The notes under the pieces are model-generated. The model saw only the letters and a program-made list of their open reading frames with translations, was not told the DNA's origin and did no database searches. A program made the position numbers and the translations under genes. A stretch of 9,897 nucleotides of DNA from Gemmatimonadota bacterium. GTDB lineage: Bacteria > Gemmatimonadota > Gemmatimonadetes > JACCXV01. The stretch is taken from NCBI GenBank assembly GCA_013696835.1, contig JACCXV010000174.1, forward strand, positions 1-9,897, given 5' to 3'. Positions 7,297 to 9,897 of the stretch are shown here, one piece after another (position 1 is the stretch's first letter; each line of letters begins with the position of its first letter).

Positions 7297-7533
7297 GTGA
7301 AAAGCACGCTTTCCTCCAAGGGACAAATCACCGTACCGGCCGAGGTGCGCGAGAAGCTCGGGCTAAGCACGGGAACCGTCGTCGTGTTCGAGCTCCGCTC
7401 CAATGGCGTGCTCCTGCGCAAGGGCAACAAGGGGGAGCATCCGGTGGACCGGGTCTTCGGGACGCTTCAGCTGGGTCGCCCCGTCGATGCCGTGCTCGAC
7501 GAGATGCGCGGTCCGCGGCCCAGGAAGGCATGA
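7297..7533 (+). CDS. vapB: AbrB/SpoVT-family antitoxin (VapB-like)
   Basis: A 78-residue antitoxin that should bind and neutralise the PIN toxin encoded next and repress the shared promoter. The N-terminal swapped-hairpin AbrB domain is clear (residues 2-44): KSTLSSKGQITVPAEVREKLGL followed, after a short turn, by GTVVVFEL and GVLLRKG (written in parts). The C-terminal half (about 45-78), with PVDRVFGTLQLGRPVDAVLDEMRG, is the usual flexible toxin-wrapping segment. The start is GTG 7297, since AbrB domains begin directly at this motif; a GTG at 7267 would add ten residues of no family resemblance and lies inside the promoter. No Shine-Dalgarno site is present; the start lies 6 nt after the proposed -10. 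Its TGA overlaps the toxin ATG (ATGA, 7530-7533), typical of translationally coupled toxin-antitoxin pairs. The class is sure; the gene name is by family, not by a specific orthologue. Confidence 0.9.
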   Translation: MKSTLSSKGQITVPAEVREKLGLSTGTVVVFELRSNGVLLRKGNKGEHPVDRVFGTLQLGRPVDAVLDEMRGPRPRKA

Positions 7534-7943
7534 GGACGGCGGTCGACTCGTCCGTTCTGCTGGACGTGCTCGGCGCCGATCGTTCGTTCGGAGAGAGGTC
7601 ACGGGCAGCCCTCCGTGCGGCGTACGACGCAGGTGCGCTCGTCGCCTGCGAAGTGGTATGGGCCGAGGTGCGCGCGCACTTTCCCGAAGACGCGGCGTTC
7701 GACGACGCGCTGCGGGTCATGGGTGTCCGCTTCGACCCGATCTCGGCCGAATCGGCCCTCACCGCCGGCCGCCTCTGGCGCGAAAGCCGCAGAGCGGCCA
7801 GGCGCCCCCGTGAGCGTGTCGTGGCGGATTTCCTCATCGGCAGCCACGCCTCGGTCCAGGCCGACGCCCTCCTTACCCGCGACCGGGGCTTCTACAGGCG
7901 CCATTTCCACGGGCTGAAGATCCTCGACCCCACTTCGAAGTGA
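7530..7943 (+). CDS. vapC: PIN-domain ribonuclease toxin (VapC-like)
   Basis: A 137-residue PIN-domain protein, the toxin of the VapBC module. VapC toxins are Mg2+-dependent RNases that cut tRNA or rRNA and halt translation until VapB inhibits them; the target here is unknown. The four acidic active-site residues are all present: Asp6 (AVDSSVLLD), Glu46 (VVWAEVRA), Asp100 (VADFLIGSHA) and Asp118 (LLTRDRGFY), so the enzyme looks catalytically competent. ADFLIGSHA and TRDRGFYRRHF are the typical C-terminal PIN motifs. The ATG overlaps the antitoxin stop by four bases and follows AGGAAGG in the antitoxin's last codons. Length is normal for VapC, with no sign of decay. It is convergent with the nucleotidyltransferase gene on the other strand. 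Confidence 0.92.
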   Translation: MRTAVDSSVLLDVLGADRSFGERSRAALRAAYDAGALVACEVVWAEVRAHFPEDAAFDDALRVMGVRFDPISAESALTAGRLWRESRRAARRPRERVVADFLIGSHASVQADALLTRDRGFYRRHFHGLKILDPTSK

Positions 7944-8088
7944 GCGCAATCACCCCGTGACGCCCGACCTCGTGGCCCCAGGAGATGCGCCACGCGTCCT
8001 GCATTGCCCCTCGTAGCGAGCACGCCTGCCAGCCCGTCCACGGACGAGTCAATCCCTGCTCTGTCGCCCACCGCACTTTGGGATCGGG
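7944..8088. other. intergenic gap between two converging toxin genes
   Basis: About 145 bp between the vapC stop and the stop of the opposing nucleotidyltransferase gene. It holds a 6-bp stem, CGTGGC (7971-7976) with GCCACG (7989-7994) around 12 nt, and two tiny palindromes near 8010-8020 and 8035-8046. No T-run follows any of them. I see no gene or attachment site; the stem may help end both transcripts. Confidence 0.3.
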
Positions 8089-8571
8089 TCAGCTGCGCCT
8101 TCCCCAAACTTCGAGCAGGGCCTCCAGCTCCGGCAGGTGGTCCAGGTCCCTCCGCCGTCCGGCCGCTCGCTTGGCGGCGATCAGCGCCGGCAGGTCCAGC
8201 ACCCGGAACGCGACATCCCCAGCGTCGATCGCCAGCGAGCTCGAAAGCGCCTCCGCATACCCGCCGACCCCGGGCACCGTATCGAAGACGTCGATGTCAC
8301 CCTCGTCGGAAGTGAGGGTCATCACGGGCGCGGCGGCTAGCGTCCGCTCGTCCATCACGAATGGCAGACCGCGCTCGATTCCGCGCGGGTAGGCACGCCA
8401 GCGCGCGAGCACTCGAGCCACGCGCCGCACGTTCCCCTTTTCCCTGTCGTAGCAGACGTCGAGGTCCTCGGTGATACGGGTCGAGCCGTGGGCGCGCGCC
8501 GCCAGCCCGCCGATCACCACGAAGTTCACTCGACCCCGATTGAGTCCGGCGATCATGCCCAGCAGGCTCAC
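8089..8571 (-). CDS. small nucleotidyltransferase (MNT/AbiEii-like), putative toxin
   Basis: A 160-residue protein with a minimal DNA-polymerase-beta-type nucleotidyltransferase fold. The motif order is VNFVVIGGLAARAHGS (Gly21-Gly22), then TEDLDV with the metal-binding pair Asp36 and Asp38, then GDIDV with Asp94 as the likely third carboxylate. A C-terminal KRAAGRRRDLDHLPEL (Lys134 on) resembles the KR.AGR.KDL.DL signature of toxin-like nucleotidyltransferases. All catalytic residues appear intact. Relatives in AbiE and MenAT-type systems use this fold as a toxin, for instance by adding nucleotides to tRNA; which substrate applies here cannot be read from sequence. The start is GTG 8571, whose GTGA overlaps the stop of the upstream partner by four bases; AGGA lies 10 nt ahead. 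ATG 8556 is a weaker alternative. The long upstream open extension to 8790 is a shadow of the partner gene. Fold sure, toxin role inferred from the operon layout. Confidence 0.8.
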   Translation of the reverse strand: MSLLGMIAGLNRGRVNFVVIGGLAARAHGSTRITEDLDVCYDREKGNVRRVARVLARWRAYPRGIERGLPFVMDERTLAAAPVMTLTSDEGDIDVFDTVPGVGGYAEALSSSLAIDAGDVAFRVLDLPALIAAKRAAGRRRDLDHLPELEALLEVWGRRS

Positions 8572-9092
8572 CGGGGCGAATTCCTGCCGCGTAAGGGTGC
8601 CGCTCGACGTACACGCATGCTGCGCACGAACGACACGTCTTCGTCCAGTTTTCGCACGCGCTCTCCGGGCGAGCGCCGGAGGGACGATTCGAGCAGTCCG
8701 ATGTCCACCCCCCACTCTCGCGCGAGGCTGATCCCTGACGATCGTGGCCGAGCCGGCCGTCCCCGCACGCGCTCGGCGTAAAGCGTGCACGAGAGCGAGA
8801 GACGAACCGCGAAGGTGGAGAGAAATCGCTCCAGGTCGACGGCCAGCAGCACCGAGCCGTCAGGGTTGGAGCGCTCCCAGCGCTGGCGCTCCAGGGGCCG
8901 AAGAAGGATCCGCGAGGCGAGCGGATGAGCCTCTACGAGCGGCATGCCACAGACCTTTCGGAGCTCGCGCGCGAGGGCCAGCCGCCGTGCGGCGGGGACA
9001 CTGTAGGGGCGCGGCAGCCGCAACGCCGCGAAAGCATTCTGGACCCAGCGTGGGGAGGAGCCGACCGCGGTGCTGAAGGCGCCAAGCGTCAT
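8568..9092 (-). CDS. HTH-like protein with antitoxin-like C-terminus, partner of the nucleotidyltransferase
   Basis: A 174-residue protein from ATG 9092. The N-terminal part (about 1-65: LGAFSTAVGSSPRWVQNAF, then YSVPAARRLALARELRK) looks like a DNA-binding helix-turn-helix or MerR-like module. A middle part (about 79-105) is hydrophobic and regular. The C-terminal part, WGVDIGLLESSLRRSPGER with LDEDVSFVRSMR (127-160), matches the D..LL...L..TP.ER motif I associate with proteins encoded just before small nucleotidyltransferases. A basic 14-residue tail follows. Its stop overlaps the nucleotidyltransferase start by four bases, so the two are translated together. I infer a DNA-binding antitoxin that represses its own promoter; I do not recognise a named family. 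There is no Shine-Dalgarno site. The start is supported by promoter-like boxes ending 6 nt before it and by the family-like first residues; the open frame upstream to 9371 crosses the opposing gene and is rejected. Confidence 0.7.
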   Translation of the reverse strand: MTLGAFSTAVGSSPRWVQNAFAALRLPRPYSVPAARRLALARELRKVCGMPLVEAHPLASRILLRPLERQRWERSNPDGSVLLAVDLERFLSTFAVRLSLSCTLYAERVRGRPARPRSSGISLAREWGVDIGLLESSLRRSPGERVRKLDEDVSFVRSMRVRRAAPLRGRNSPR

Positions 9093-9098
9093 TCGAAT

Positions 9099-9128
9099 AA
9101 TATGTATTGGAGCTATACTGTATTTCAA
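9099..9128 (-). promoter_or_regulatory. putative promoter/operator of the HTH-nucleotidyltransferase pair
   Basis: This AT-rich island in GC-rich DNA carries, on the - strand, TTGAAA (9123-9128, 4/6 to -35), an 18-bp spacer and CATATT (9099-9104, 4/6 to -10), then exactly 6 bases before ATG 9092. Two direct copies of AATACA (9119-9124 and 9103-9108) start 16 bp apart, and ATAC-T-GTAT (9115-9123) is a small palindrome; either could bind the HTH protein. On the + strand, TATACT (9114-9119, 5/6 to -10) might serve the divergent dehydrogenase gene, but I find no good -35 for it. Confidence 0.45.
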
Positions 9129-9220
9129 GGGGCCGTCTTGGTGGCGGGGGCTGTCGCACCGCAGGAGAGCCGGCGCACGGCCGCTCCCGAGGGCTAGATT
9201 GAAGCTGTCATTCCCCATTC

Positions 9221-9224
9221 GGAG
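9221..9224 (+). promoter_or_regulatory. ribosome binding site of the sorbosone dehydrogenase-like gene
   Basis: GGAG, 8 nt before ATG 9233. It supports this ATG as the start; a lipoprotein signal follows directly in frame. Confidence 0.6.
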
Positions 9225-9232
9225 ATTCAGCG

Positions 9233-9897
9233 ATGATCTCGTCTCGTCATCGAAGGCATGTGATCTTTCCCGGGCGCGCTGCCCGTGAGCTCGGCGCTGC
9301 TCTTCCCTTCCTCTTGCTGGCGGCGCTCGCATGCGGCAGCCAGGAGGGAGACGATGCAGGGGCGCCTGCATACTCCGGTGGTGCGGCGGATACCGCGATC
9401 GCTGCCCGAGCCACCGGTGACACTTCCGTCAGCCGCGTGCAGACCGCGGCGATCTCCGGTTCTGCCGCCGCGCTTCCGCCCCCGTTCGCCACGGAATCGG
9501 CCGTCAACTTCGTGCACGTGCGGAACTGGCCGAAGGGAGTGGTGCCGAGCGCGCCCTCGGGCTTCCGCGTGACGCTCTTCGCCGAAGGACTCGAGCACCC
9601 GCGCTGGCTGTACGAGCTTCCCAACGGGGATGTGCTGGTGGCGGAGTCGAACACCGAACCCGACGGGCTCGGGGGCGGCAAGCTGCCGCCGGCGCTCGTT
9701 CAGGGCCTGAAGGACGCCCGCCTCGTGGGGCCCTCCGCCGATCGCATCACGCTTCTGGGCGACGTCGACGGCGATGGCACTCCGGAGGTGCGGGAGACCT
9801 TCCTCGAGGGGCTGAACCAGCCGTTCGGCATGCTGCTGATCGGGGAGACGTTCTACGTCGCCAACACGGACGGACTGCTCCGCTTTCCCTACCGCGC
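9233..9897 (+). CDS. lipoprotein glucose/sorbosone dehydrogenase family protein (3' end cut)
   Basis: The first 221 residues of a protein continuing past the window end. The N-terminus is a lipoprotein signal: RHRRH, hydrophobic ALPFLLLAALA, then Cys34. A low-complexity Ala/Gly/Thr/Ser linker (about 35-85) leads to NFVHVRNWPKG and APSGFRVTLFAEGLEHPRW, LPNGDVLVAESNTEP, a Ca2+-binding-like DVDGDGTPEVRETFLEG, and LNQPFGMLLIGETFYVANTDGLLRFPYR. These are the opening blades of the six-bladed propeller of PQQ-dependent sugar dehydrogenases (COG2133, YliI/sorbosone dehydrogenase type), which oxidise sugars or related aldoses outside the inner membrane. Catalytic and PQQ-binding residues lie mostly beyond the window, so activity cannot be judged, and some relatives lack PQQ. 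The start is ATG 9233, with GGAG 8 nt ahead. It is divergent from the HTH gene, with 140 bp between the start codons. Family well supported, substrate unknown. Confidence 0.85.
   Translation, partial: MISSRHRRHVIFPGRAARELGAALPFLLLAALACGSQEGDDAGAPAYSGGAADTAIAARATGDTSVSRVQTAAISGSAAALPPPFATESAVNFVHVRNWPKGVVPSAPSGFRVTLFAEGLEHPRWLYELPNGDVLVAESNTEPDGLGGGKLPPALVQGLKDARLVGPSADRITLLGDVDGDGTPEVRETFLEGLNQPFGMLLIGETFYVANTDGLLRFPYR

Noticed and set aside
8568..9371. Long version of the HTH protein starting at 9371
   Set aside because: The extra N-terminus is antisense to the dehydrogenase gene and shows no family resemblance.
1..9897. CRISPR arrays, tRNA or rRNA genes, transposases, riboswitches
   Set aside because: No regularly spaced repeats, no cloverleaf or rRNA-like stretch, no transposase motifs or terminal repeats seen; the kup leader, where a K+-related riboswitch might be, is outside the window.

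Overview
The window is a high-GC bacterial chromosome fragment. Dense genes, weak or absent Shine-Dalgarno sites at several starts, a sorbosone-dehydrogenase-like lipoprotein and two toxin-antitoxin-type modules fit a soil or sediment lineage such as Gemmatimonadota, Acidobacteriota or a neighbouring phylum. That placement is an inference from style, not proven by any marker gene here.

Region 1 (1-3861, + strand): two complete-looking Kup/HAK-type potassium transporter genes in tandem, one base apart. The first runs off the left edge or has a disturbed 5' end; the second is intact at 641 residues. Both keep the signature loop and acidic residues of the family, but differ at one of them (Glu versus Asp). 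Region 2 (3918-5191, - strand): a small lipoprotein with an 18-residue helical repeat, and upstream of it a TVP38/TMEM64 (VTT-domain) membrane protein. These converge on the kup pair; a perfect GC stem-loop lies between. Region 3 (5273-7225, + strand): a full-length AMP-forming acetyl-CoA synthetase, divergent from the VTT gene.

Region 4 (7262-9128) is the accessory part. It holds a VapBC module on the + strand (AbrB/SpoVT-type antitoxin and PIN-domain RNase, ATGA overlap) and, facing it tail to tail, a two-gene module on the - strand (HTH-like protein with an antitoxin-like C-terminus, then a small MNT/AbiEii-like nucleotidyltransferase, GTGA overlap). Each module has its own AT-rich promoter/operator region. 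Region 5 (9233-9897, + strand): the 5' part of a lipoprotein glucose/sorbosone dehydrogenase, cut by the window end.

The main observations are: (a) three genes without a Shine-Dalgarno site (VTT protein, VapB, HTH protein) each have -35/-10-like boxes whose -10 ends exactly 6 nt before the start codon, which predicts leaderless mRNAs; (b) a perfect 7-bp inverted repeat covers the vapB core promoter, as expected for an autoregulatory operator; (c) the HTH/nucleotidyltransferase pair has the layout of a toxin-antitoxin system and is the best candidate for a little-described system here. No RNA genes, CRISPR arrays, transposases or riboswitches were seen.
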